In this document: positions 54,648 to 64,000 of the stretch, piece by piece
Layout of the letters: the number at the start of each line of letters is the position of its first letter
How positions within the stretch are numbered: the stretch's first letter is position 1
Assembly: GCF_035222485.1 (NCBI RefSeq)
Contig: NC_085921.1
Location: 2,666,001 to 2,730,000, forward strand
Source of the DNA: Podospora pseudoanserina
Lineage: Eukaryota > Ascomycota > Sordariomycetes > Sordariales > Podosporaceae
Direction of reading: 5' to 3'
DNA length: 64,000 nucleotides
The notes under the pieces: model-generated
Databases searched by the model: none
What the model was told of the DNA's origin: nothing
The model's input: only the letters and a program-made list of their open reading frames with translations
Made by a program: the position numbers and the translations under genes

Positions 54648-56800
54648 TTAGATAATCTTTATCAGTGACCTGGCTTTCCCTTCGCACCACCTATCGAGAT
54701 CACCAGAGTAGCCCATCATGTATCCAATTCTCTCATAGCATCCTGATTCATTGATAGTTGGCGTCTCCACCTTGCCAGCCCGTTTCAAGATCAAGCAGAA
54801 CTCGTCAGCGTCATTGTACAGGCCCATGCGGAGACAAAATATCTCTTGGCCAACTGTCACCGTGCCATCGTAGAGGTAATCCCGGCAGTCTACAAACATC
54901 AGCCTCTCGTCCCCATTGACTGCCAGTAGAAGGTCGTAAACAGATGAAGATTTGGGGTAGCGCAGTATCTTGGGATCGACATGAGATCCCTGTTTCATTC
55001 GTCCGGCGCAAATAGTTCCTGACAAAATAACGTGCCCCGATTCGACTTCTCCCATTGCGTCTGGACCAGCTAGGAGTACGCTTGCATCCACAACGCTGCA
55101 AGCATCGTTCTTAGCCCGTTGTCGGAATTTGTTCATGGCGATGGGTCCGTCGATTGATACCCATGACCAGCTTGGCCCGCGCCACCGCTGTGGTGCCTGC
55201 TGATAGCCGACAGACCACCAGCATAAATCAGGTAGCAGCGTGCTTCTCCATAGTCCCGCAAGATATTCGTCATCCGGCCGCAAACGTCTCTGGATTTGTT
55301 TGGCCACTCCTGACAACGCTGGTAGCTTGTCTCGTGGATATGAAAGACTTAGCGCTGTGTAGCACTCTACTGCTCTCCCCCAGGGCGTCGCATTAACCTC
55401 GAGGTTGGCGGCTTCTTCAAGACTCTCTGGCTTCTTCTTGGGTGCCTTCAAAGCAGCCTCGGAGAGAGAAAGTACACGTTTGTCGAGTGGTTCACTGTGC
55501 TTTGGCCGGTAATCGTATCGCCCAACCCCAGGGTGACATTCGCACGTTATGAGTTCTGCGCATTCGAAGAGGAGCTCCTCCTTGGTGAAGTGCAGTAATC
55601 GGCGAGATAGAAGGCGCTCTTGAAAAACCCAGGCTCGTGTCAGGAGCGGAAAATACTTCCTTCGGTTTTCGTGGTGGTCAACTCCCCAAGGCAATGGAAG
55701 ATGTCGATTCGACAGGTCCGTTCTGACCAGCAGCTCGTAATCTGTTCCGTCTGGTCCTTTGACTGTAATTTCTTTTGGCCTTCTTTCGGTAGGTACGTCT
55801 CCATAGAATCCACCATTGTCATCCTCTGATGCAGTGGCACACTATAGTGGAAGAAGAGACGCTGTTAGTGAGGACCCCAGAGAGAAAGGGAAAGGGAACA
55901 AACCAAAGTAAGATGGCTATTCTCGTATATGAAGATCATTTCAGCCGACTGGTGCTGCCAGTCCGTTTCCGAGTCTTGTACAATGCACAGAGAGTCGATC
56001 CACAGATATTCAAATCCTAGACGCCTTGTAACATCAATGGCATGTTGAAATGTTGTGGGGAGATCGTTCCAAACAATCTCCTGGCGATTGGTCTCGAGGG
56101 TCCATGATGTAGTCATGCATTTCGGTCTCGAACCACCCCAACAGTGGGAAAGACACAGATATGGCTTCGACTCACCGGGACGTGGCTCATACAATTTGAC
56201 GGGTAGTTGGCGAACATCAAGAACCCTTGCCGGTAAATTTGGAGCTCCAGACACCCTACCACACATTGAGTGTCTTTCCTCACAAACCTTCAACCAAGCC
56301 TGAACCTTGTCAAAGCTCACGCCATCATCCTTGCTAGGGCAGGCCAATCTTGGGCCCCAAATAGGGATGTCGGGAAATGGAGATGGCTTCCCGGGAGCGG
56401 TCAATATCTCAAATGATATGGCATTCGGAAGGTAGTACGCGGAACCTCCGGCAGACGATAATAGGTTAGACCATCTCGGAAGTACGAGTGAACCGTCGTT
56501 CTCGACTTGCCAAACAATAAAGTGATTGGGTTTGTTGTCGGTGTCAAAATCTGCACATTTTAGAATCCCTTGCTCCACACAGGCTTCTCCAACCGCGGAG
56601 GTAAACACGCAGCGAGCGCAAGTACTTGGGTAGATTCCTCGTGAACTCCCAATCCGAAGGCAACGGTATCCTGGCAGGGATTCATCTTTAATCCTGGAAC
56701 AAGAGGGGCATGACGAGATTTCATCCGGACTTGGTGGTCTTGAACGAAGGCTGTCGAGTATATCGTTGATGTCGTTGAGATCGTCATCGACATTCGCCAT
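54648..56800 (-). CDS. HET-domain protein
   Basis: 696 residues from exons 55904-56800 and 54648-55841 (2091 bases; intron 61 bases, join SHLTL/CATASED). The N-terminus has a Cys pattern CPSCSRIKDESLPGYRC ... CARCVF, a possible zinc ribbon. The HET domain lies at about residues 210-370: KPYLCLSHCWGGSRPKCMTT, LPTTFQHAIDVTRRLGFEYLWIDSLCIVQDS and, after the intron, TRAWVFQERLLSRRLLHF. The rest is the usual HET-protein C-terminal part with WRGPSWSWVSIDG and a beta-rich region. HET domains trigger growth arrest or cell death in incompatibility. No NACHT or WD40 is attached. Only 60 bases separate its stop from the stop of the convergent surface-protein gene at 53838. Function specific to this gene unknown. 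Confidence 0.9.
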
Positions 56801-56946
56801 TTTTCAAAGCTGCAGAAAGGTGATGTGCGGGGTTGGCACTGTTGGGCAGAAAATAGAAAAGAGGGGCCCCCGGTCCACCAGCACATCTCATGCAACTTGT
56901 TGGAGTCGGAAGGCACTCTCGCTTCCTCTATTGCATTAGACAAAAT

Positions 56947-58681
56947 TTACGACCTCTTTGTTAATCTCAACATCAAATTGCTTCCAATCCAAAATACCCC
57001 GCTGCTTGATCTGATCGGGTTGTGAGGGTCAACCAACGCCATATCATACCGCTGCAATAGCTGTGATTTTTTTTTTGATCAGCACAGGTATAGATTCTTC
57101 AACTGACACATCAACAGAACACCTACCTCAAAAAAGATCTTGTTCAACTCCATCAGCGCCATTCGCTTCCCCAGACACTGGTACTTTCCATTCCCGAACG
57201 CAAGCTCCAACACAGAGTTCATCAACTTCAGCCGCTCTGCGTCGGCCTCCTTCTCTAGCCAGCGCTCCGGTCGAAACACGTCAGCATCCTCCCCGAATAC
57301 CTCCTTCAATCGCATTATGCCCGAGTAGTTATGCGAGACTTGGGTGCCCTCCGGAACATGGAACCCGCAAATACTATCACCACCTTTCGGCACCTGCTTG
57401 CTGCCCAGGCCAACAACTGATGGCCAGGTTCGGTAGCCCTCGCGAATCATCGCTTGCAGATACGGAAGGGCTTGAGCTTCGACATCCCTAATGACCGGAC
57501 GGCTGACGCGGCCGGAGGAGACACTCTCATCTATTTCCTTTTGGAGAGTCGCATACACCGAAGGGGTAGATATCAAGGCCAAGAGGGTATGTCGAATAGC
57601 TGCCGCCGTCGTAATGGAACCTGCCACACTGATTTATCTCTGGTTAGGGTCACCACATAGTATCGAAGAAAGGCCTCTTACATCTGAACAAACATATGCT
57701 GCACCAACTCATCCACCGTCATACCACCATTGATAAAAGCCTGGAGCATATCCCGCCCTGGCTCTGCATCAGGTTGAAGCCGCTCCTCCACGCAACCCGT
57801 TGCCAGCCTACCGGGCTGTCAGCAAAAAGTCCCCCAGGCCTCACGAGAGGAACAACATACCCCATTAAACGCCCAAACCCAACGCCGTCCACGTCCCTAG
57901 GAAGCGCCAGATTGAACGGCCAGCGATAAACGATATTTGTCAAGGACGGCACAGCCTGAAGGAAATTCATGGCCGGAAGAGCAGAGTCATTGATCTCAAC
58001 GAACTGATGCAAATCCCTATCCTCTACCAAGAACCCGAATGCCTTACCAAACGAAGCATCGCTAATGACATCCAACGAGAAGAAATGCGTCTTGCCACAA
58101 AGATCAAACGGCCGCAGATTGCCGGGCGAGGAGACATATTTGCTTTCAATCAATGCCAGGAGGTTGAGCATTTGTCGATCTATACTTTCCTCAAAGCCTG
58201 TACTCCCGTTTTCTCGTCCGTTGTACTGTTTCTTTTGTTAGCTCTCCTCCAGTATGAGTTGCGGTTGCAACGGTCGCCATGGAAACTGTCCACTTACAGC
58301 CCCTGCCATCTTTGTCCTCAGCGCTTTGTGTTTCTCCTCATCCCGCTCACAAACAATGTTGTTATACCCCGGGATGATCCTCCCCGTCTCGTAAAAAACT
58401 CCTTTTGTGTAAGCCGAGCGCACGCTCGACATCCGGCGTAAGGTCTCCGGGTCGGTGCAAAGCAGGTCGTTGGGTCCGATTCGTACCAAGGGGCCGTATT
58501 TGGCGGCGGTGGCGATCATGTTCTCGTGGACCTTGCCGCTGGTGAGCATTTTGATCATCCAGGCGGATGAGAACCTTGCGAGTGCGGGGCCGGGGATGTG
58601 ACAGAGGCGGGAGTAGGAATTGTAGCAACGGGCGATGTAAACTGCCAGTGCGGTGGCTAGGAAGAGCCATAATGTGGTCAT
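56947..58681 (-). CDS. Cytochrome P450 monooxygenase (fungal microsomal, CYP57/benzoate-hydroxylase-like)
   Basis: 496 residues in five exons: 58298-58681, 57861-58225, 57682-57807, 57127-57628, 56947-57060 (1491 bases; introns 53-72). N-terminal membrane anchor MTTLWLFLATALAVYIARCY, then the Pro-rich hinge CHIPGPALARFS. Helix C has RTKMAGAYNGREN after splicing. Helix I reads VAGSITTAAAIR. Helix K ExxR is EGYR. The heme loop is AFGNGKYQCLGKRMALMEL with the ligand Cys. Monooxygenation of a lipid or aromatic substrate at the endoplasmic reticulum is expected; the substrate cannot be told. The acidic residue usually found before the helix-I Thr (AGSDTT) is Ile here. The C-terminus (LMLRLTKRS) is normal in length. 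All joins keep conserved sequence. Confidence 0.92.
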
Positions 58682-59204
58682 CTTGACGCTGGTGGTTGTT
58701 TGGGCTGAGTGCTTTTTGTCGGGAGAAAACGAGGAGCTGCCGTCAAAGAAATCGATGCCAATGTCAGCTCATTCTTGGCGGGCCATGCTAGCTGCGAGGG
58801 TGGTGATTGGCGATAGCTCTAGCTACTTCAACACTTGACCGCTGCAGCGATTTTGTCCTTGGAGCTTGCAATACTCTCTGGGAGTGCTAAGCCTCGAGCG
58901 AGGTGGCATTCTCATGCAGGGCACTTGGTCACCTTTCCAAAACCCTTAGCACAATGTCAGCCACAAGTCACTGGCAAAAGGCAGTCACAAGAAAAAGCTT
59001 TGCCATGAACCTCATTGTAGATCGGCCAGTCTAGAAAGATCCCCTGAAACCGGAACGCCTTGTTATTCAGAGAAACATTCACCCAACCCTTGTCTACCCA
59101 TTTCCTTTTCCATACGCCCAACCCATTCCGACCCATTTCCAGATGTTGATTGATACGGGGAAAACCAGCTAAGAATTGAGAGAAAGGAAGCTGATGCCGC
59201 GGGC
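58682..59204. other. Intergenic
   Basis: 523 bases between the P450 promoter side and the 3' end of the next gene. No feature seen. Confidence 0.4.
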
Positions 59205-59779
59205 TTAAGAAGTGGGGCCATGGTAGTCGCAGCGGTAGGAGCTGATACGGTCGTTCCACCAACCATTGCCATCGGCAAGGTTTTGGTCGTTCTCGTTCGA
59301 ATACTGGGCGCCGGTGCAATCCGCACCACTATTTTGGTTGATGATGGTTAGCACACTGGCCATGTCATGAAGCGAAGAGGGCGCACTTACTCAAACCAGT
59401 GGCAGTCGGATTGGTCGACATTCTCGTTGGCAATGGAGCTGATGGCATTGTCAAATTTGGCGGGAATGTTACCTGAGAATGGGACGTCAGCAAGAGTAAG
59501 AATATGAAACAGCGGATCGGAATACTTACGACACTCGCCGGTCCAAGAGTAACTGTGAGCACAGTCGCCCTGAGACCAGATGTGCTCGCAATAATAGATA
59601 TGCATGCACCCGTCAACTCCGGGGTTGCACTGACCATGGTCACCCTTGGGACAGAAAGACTTCGTGGAGTCACAGCTGTCGCGGGCCTCGACCACCGAAG
59701 TGTTGTTGAAGTTGGCCGGGGCTGCAAGGACAGCAAGCCCCATGGAGAGGATGGTAGCAAAGAAGGTAACAGAGACCAT
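59205..59779 (-). CDS. Secreted Cys-rich protein
   Basis: 151 residues in three exons: 59530-59779, 59391-59472, 59205-59328 (456 bases; introns 57 and 62). Signal peptide MVSVTFFATILSMGLAVLA, then a short segment with NNTS (N-glycosylation) and a domain rich in Cys, Trp and Tyr: DSCDSTKSFCPKGDHGQC, GVDGCMHIYYCEHIWSQGDC, WTGECRNIPAKFDNAISS, QSDCHWFDGADCTGAQYS, WWNDRISSYRCDYHG. The internal phrase NIPAKFDNAISSI with paired Cys blocks occurs in small secreted fungal proteins without a known role. I chose the ATG at 59779 because the signal peptide begins there; the frame extends 60 codons further upstream without a good reason. Confidence 0.78.
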
Positions 59780-61561
59780 TTTGGCGGTAATGAGAGGCTT
59801 GGGCAAAGGTAAAGGAGTGGCGAATGGGTGGTGGGACAGGTTAGATGCTTGAGTACAAGAGAAGAACAAGATGATCCTGTTGAGCCTGGGAGCGAAGAGA
59901 ATTGGGAGGGCAGAAAAGGATGGGATGTGCTCAATATATACTGGGAATTTGTGACCCACGCTCTACGCGTGGGGCTTTGCGAACTCCGCTATCTGCTCGC
60001 AAATCTGGTTATCTCGAGCGAACAGAAGAGTAAACAATGATCTTTTGCCTGCTTGGTCTCCACTTGGGAACAAGTGACAAGATCAGATGGAGATTGGGAG
60101 TCACAGAATCTCGGCTAGTGATGTCGTTTGGGCCGGCCGAGTGCGGCTCTGCGCGCGTCATTGCGGCTCTGCTCGGCGTCGTTGCGGCTTAGATACGGTT
60201 GGAAGATTTTATTGGAGGAGAAAAATGCGTGTGTCTGGTATTTTCTTGGCAGAGGGGAGTTGGGATGAAAGCAGGAAAGGCAAGGGGGGAAATAGAGGCT
60301 TTGGAAGCACGGCCCTCTCCATTCACTCAGCTAGGCGGGCTCGGGGAGTCCAGTCCTGAGGAGGATCTTGTTCAAGAGCTATGTATCTACGGGATATGGC
60401 AAGGAACAACTGACCGCAGACAACAACGATGATGCTTTGGGTTGGCCAAGAGGCCACCTGTGGGGGCAGCTCCTTTTTTTTTTCGCAGAAGCTCATGTCA
60501 CTCAGAGGCTCTGCGTGCCGGTTGATAGCCAACTTAGGCAGTAGGTTGCATGAGCTGGCACGAGTGACAACTCCATGCGGCACTTCTTTCTGCTTTTCAC
60601 GTGGTTTCGTAATAGATTGGTGACCTCAAGGCCACGAGGAAACCATTCACCTGGCACAGGTGACGGTGAGTCACATTAGCTATAAATACGGCTCACAAGT
60701 CAATGGCGTCATGGGAACCTTTCGCGTAGGCTTTCTGTCTCAAGCCTGGCGGTTCTATTTATCGTCAGCAGACTCGCTTTACCTCGGTGCAGAAAACCCC
60801 TACATAGACATTGTTATAGAGCCAAGGGCCTTGGTGAATAAAAGGTTTGAAGGGCAGGGCAATATAAGGGTAGCTTGCCAATAGGCTTTACCAAAGGCCG
60901 AAGGGAGTGCGGCAAAGTAACCTTTTCCACGCATATTTAGGGGAGTCCGCTCTTACATAGCCGACCAATTATCTTTTCTTTTCCCTAGTAGTTAATTCAA
61001 CTTTTTATTATGATTTAAATTCTACACAGGACCAAGTCCCGTATCAGACATGTCATGGGATCCATGATTCAGTGAAGGCTCCTCGTGATTGTATCGTACC
61101 AAAAGGACGTCCTTAGCCAAAGGCCGACGCAAGGGGTATATCCGCTCACAGATTGTGTGTGCTTAACACTTGTAGAAGATCATGACAGTTACCATGCAAC
61201 TTCAAGCCAAACTTTGGGCGGTAAGATATGGGCAGAGAGAGCCGGGGGAGTTCTCACAGGGCAAGGAACGGGACCTTCAGCCTTAAGCCGAACCTTTCCA
61301 TCTTTTGCATATTGCGATCACTTTTCCAGGGAAGCTTTGTTCTCAACCATGTGCAATTGTGCAGTTCAGGGTCAAAGTACAGGACAAAAGCCTGGGAAAA
61401 ATACATGAAACAAAGTATCATTGACTGGCCAACAATGACTATTGAGTCGACAAGCGACCTCTATCATAAAACTGCAACCATGACCCATCGCTGTACCGCT
61501 GCTAAACCAATAATTCCATCCATGCTGAATACCTCCATAATCTGAATCATGCCTTTCCCCT
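59780..61561. other. Gene-poor stretch
   Basis: 1.8 kb with no supported gene. Holds a CGGCTCTG/CGGCTTAG-type repeated phrase (60125-60190), a T-run (60472-60483), and TATAAATA at 60681-60688 without a recognisable gene after it. The part 60890-61030 is AT-rich with TTGCC/GGCCGAAGG phrases. Nothing firm. Confidence 0.4.
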
Positions 61562-61782
61562 CTAATTCATTTCCTTTCTTGAATTCCACACCATGGACGC
61601 AAAGGCTAAACTCTGATCATCCCCCTTGACCTGCACAATCATTCTCCTTAGTTCCTTGAACCCATGCTTGACATACAAGGCCTCCCCCATTGGTGTCGGA
61701 ATGACATTAATAGCCCTTTCTTTTTTCCCTTGCTTCCTCCTTCCCCCACTCCAACAACTGCGGGGCGGATTGTGATGGACAT
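61562..61782 (-). pseudogene. Relic of a GNAT N-acetyltransferase
   Basis: The start reads MSITIRPA, the usual opening of fungal GNAT proteins (61782 and down). In another frame, about 60 bases later, comes INVIPTPMGEALYVKHGFKE followed by LRRMIVQVKGDDQ, the usual GNAT end (LYxKLGF). The central acetyl-CoA-binding part, roughly 100 residues, is missing. So the copy is a deletion relic with a frame change. Confidence 0.5.
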
Positions 61783-62135
61783 TTTGATGGAATGTAAGAG
61801 TTGAATTCAAAGCTATGGAAAGTCAACTGCGAGAAGTTAAGAGCTAGAAAACAAACATGCCCAGATTGGCCGGAGCACCCAGCGGAGCGACCTCACTCAG
61901 ACAGATGACCAGCGGATGCACCTGCCCAAACTGAGCAGGCAGGTACAGCCATCATAACATATCTTGTGTGGAAAAGGCGCCTTTCCGGTCTGTTAGCCGG
62001 AGCCTTGAGACTGCGGTTTGATCAGGATGATGATAACCTTTCTTCACAGTTGAGGTATCGGATCGATGTGCCTAGACCGTCCCGCCAGTCGCAGTCCCAG
62101 TAATTTACCTACTTGATGATCACACTATCTGATGC
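61783..62135. other. Intergenic
   Basis: 353 bases upstream of the GNAT relic and downstream of the EH gene. Nothing seen. Confidence 0.4.
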
Positions 62136-63428
62136 CTATGAATCAAAGAACCTCACACCCCTAATCACAACCTTCGGCAGTCTCGTAACCCCCATCCTCT
62201 GCTGCTTTATCATATACATCGCCACGGCAAACTCATCCTTGGTAAGATACCCATCCGTATCCACATCTGCCAGCTCCCATATCTGTCCCAACACCAGATC
62301 CGGCAGTTTGGAATTATTCAAGAAAGCACACGCTTCCTCCCCTGTGATCATACCCTTACCATCCGCATCAAGCCTAGCAAAGACCTCATCAAACCGCGCC
62401 TTATCCTCCGGCTCAACCAACCTTTCCCCCCTAATAAGATCTAACACCATCCCAAACTCCTCCCTGCTGAGGAACCCCTTGTTGTCTTTGTCCACCTGCT
62501 GCCAGATCCTCCCCAGCGTCTCCACTGGTAGACAGGACTGTTCCAAAAAGGGGCTTGCTTCCGTGCCAAGGAGGTATCCTTTCCCTCCTGCGTCAAGCTT
62601 GTTGAAGAGCTGGTCGTGGCGGGCGCGCTGAATGAGCTCCATTGCATGAGCGAACTGTCCTTTGGTCAAATATCCTCGGCTGCCTTCATCTGCCTGGTCC
62701 CAAATTTCAGCAAGGGTTTGGCTTGGTAGGTTGAACTGTTGAAAGAACGGCACCGCCTCGTCACCGTTTATAATCCCGTTGCTGTCCTGGTCCAAAGTTT
62801 CGAAGATGTCATCCCACTGGGATCTAGGATCATGTGGTGGTTCCTCGGTGTATATTGTGACAGCTCCGGTGTTCTGAATCAATCCCAAATTCTGGTCCCC
62901 AGTGGTTGAGGGGGTGGTGACCGCGGTGCAGACATCTATCACCTCTTCCGAATCCGAACCGACGTCGTGCACAGTCACCGACACCTGAATTTTGGCACTC
63001 TTAAGACCTTTAACAGCCAAAAGAGCAACGGCATCCAGCGCCATGTGCAGTGTATCTCGGTGAGCCTTCAACAATTCCCGCTGACCATCAACCTCAGCCT
63101 TAATCGCAAACGTCCACTGCAGGCCCCGATTGGGGCGCTCGCAGCTGCCAAGGGTTTTGTTGATCTCCTCAATGACATTCGAGCAGTTCCCGATCGTCGA
63201 AAGAGCTCGGTTGTGAACATCCTCGGGTATGGCGCCGTCATCAATGACAGCCGTATCCTCTCTCAGCAACTCGAGCACGAGCTGAAGCTGCGCCAACTCG
63301 CCTGTCACTGCCAAAAGGTCAGACCTTGCGTCTCGGGAACGCCGACAAAACGTAGCAACCGCCGCTGCCGTTTCCCCGACGACGGCGACAAGATCTAAAA
63401 GCGCAGTAGTGATGGATACCGGAGCCAT
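62136..63428 (-). CDS. Helical STAND-type N-terminal region fused to three EH-like EF-hand modules
   Basis: 430-residue intronless protein. Residues 1-170 (MAPVSITTALLDLVAVVGET, then CRRSRDARSDLLAVTGELAQ) look like the helical N-terminal region common on fungal STAND and ankyrin proteins. A linker of about 50 residues follows. Then three tandem modules: FETLDQDSNGIINGDEAVPFF with LAEIWDQADEGSRGYLTKGQF; FNKLDAGGKGYLLGTEASPFL with LGRIWQQVDKDNKGFLSREEF; FARLDADGKGMITGEEACAFL with LGQIWELADVDTDGYLTKDEF. The spacing and the LGxIWxxAD phrase are those of EH domains (Eps15 homology), which bind NPF motifs in endocytosis proteins. Some EF-loops keep D-x-D/N-x-G calcium ligands, others do not. I chose the ATG at 63428 as the start of the helical region; the longer frame adds 23 residues. 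Role unknown; endocytic or signalling scaffold is possible. Confidence 0.82.
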   Translation of the reverse strand: MAPVSITTALLDLVAVVGETAAAVATFCRRSRDARSDLLAVTGELAQLQLVLELLREDTAVIDDGAIPEDVHNRALSTIGNCSNVIEEINKTLGSCERPNRGLQWTFAIKAEVDGQRELLKAHRDTLHMALDAVALLAVKGLKSAKIQVSVTVHDVGSDSEEVIDVCTAVTTPSTTGDQNLGLIQNTGAVTIYTEEPPHDPRSQWDDIFETLDQDSNGIINGDEAVPFFQQFNLPSQTLAEIWDQADEGSRGYLTKGQFAHAMELIQRARHDQLFNKLDAGGKGYLLGTEASPFLEQSCLPVETLGRIWQQVDKDNKGFLSREEFGMVLDLIRGERLVEPEDKARFDEVFARLDADGKGMITGEEACAFLNNSKLPDLVLGQIWELADVDTDGYLTKDEFAVAMYMIKQQRMGVTRLPKVVIRGVRFFDS

Positions 63429-64000
63429 TTTCGGATCGATGATGGACAAAAGCGTCACAACTCTCTTCTCACGGAAACCACGAGCCCAAGATTTCAAGCC
63501 TACAACCCCAACCCAGCTGAGCCCAAGCTAACCCAATCCTCACCGTATTCCTCAATCCAACTAGCTCTTCAGCCGCACCACCAGCTGTCCCTCTTCTATT
63601 CGTACCAATAACTCCTCTCGCCATCAACCCCTTCCGAACAAACACCCACTCTAACATCTCCGAGGAGAAACCCAAAAAAGAAATTTAACTCCCAGGGTTA
63701 GGGTTGGCCCATTCCGTTGCCATGCAACACAGCCCCCTTTATGCAGCCCCACTCCCCCCTGAATCCGCTCCAATCGCAAAACACCCAAAAACAGGAGATA
63801 AAGTCCGGCTGTTTTTCTGCTGTACCCTGTAACACAGATTAGTCTTGCAGGCACTGCCTTCTTTTTCTCTTTCAACCTCTATCCCCAAACAGGCCCATTC
63901 CTTTTCCCAGAAAACGGATTATTGTACGCGGTGCACTGCTCGTACCTTTGCTGCGCTATATTTTGACCCTAACCCTGACATACAGACCGGGGGAGTTCAA
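63429..64000. other. Promoter side of the EH gene and window end
   Basis: 570 bases. Telobox-like AGGGTTAGGGTT at 63694-63705 (266 bases before the EH start) and ACCCTAACCCT at 63966-63976. No gene seen. Confidence 0.45.

Noticed and set aside
60660-60884. 75-codon frame after a TATAAATA element
   Set aside because: No signal peptide, no family, and no intron signals; the TATA-like element may be chance in AT-rich DNA.
1-64000. CRISPR arrays or prokaryote-type operons
   Set aside because: None seen; the window is clearly fungal nuclear DNA with spliced genes.

Overview
The window is nuclear DNA of a filamentous ascomycete, most likely a sordariomycete of the order Sordariales (Podospora/Neurospora relatives). 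The reasons are compact genes with 48-118 base GT-AG introns, a single dispersed 5S rRNA gene of Neurospora type, many HET/NACHT genes including a Podospora-style HET-NACHT-WD40 gene, several small secreted proteins, and broken genes whose stop codons look like C-to-T changes, the mark of repeat-induced point mutation (RIP). The species call is inference; no database was searched.

Layout. 0-9.3 kb is core genome: the 3' part of cytosolic glutamyl-tRNA synthetase, a PNS1/choline-transporter-like membrane protein, and a long VIT + VWA protein. 9.6-28 kb is an accessory island: a gene with a STAND-type N-terminal region, a Gln-rich protein, a decayed NACHT gene, a small secreted protein, a decayed CCC1-like iron transporter, fossil solo LTRs of two families, and an HNWD (HET-NACHT-WD40) gene whose WD40 units are almost identical. 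28-31.3 kb is AT-rich decayed DNA ending in a broken phosphoesterase gene. 31.5-35 kb holds three small secreted or surface proteins, two of which share a Cys/His motif that looks metal-binding. 35-42.7 kb has two flavoprotein oxygenases and a C2H2 zinc-finger protein. 45.4-52.6 kb has a proline-rich protein, NOP10, NOB1, a 5S rRNA gene and a BIM1-like (X325) membrane-anchored protein. 53.8-63.5 kb has a GPI-type surface protein, a HET-domain protein, a cytochrome P450, a Cys-rich secreted protein, a GNAT relic and a protein joining a helical STAND-type N-terminal region to three EH-like EF-hand modules.

How it fits together. The core genes serve tRNA charging, ribosome biogenesis (NOP10, NOB1 and 5S rRNA lie within 3.3 kb) and membrane transport. 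The accessory genes are of the kind used for non-self recognition (HET, NACHT, WD40) and surface or secreted functions, and they sit among decayed transposon remains. No operon logic applies. Close gene pairs include the divergent 9312/9602 pair, which shares 289 bases, and the tail-to-tail pair NOP10/NOB1. Splice sites were placed by eye from GT-AG signals, reading frame and family sense. Exon sets whose total length is a multiple of three are noted as such.
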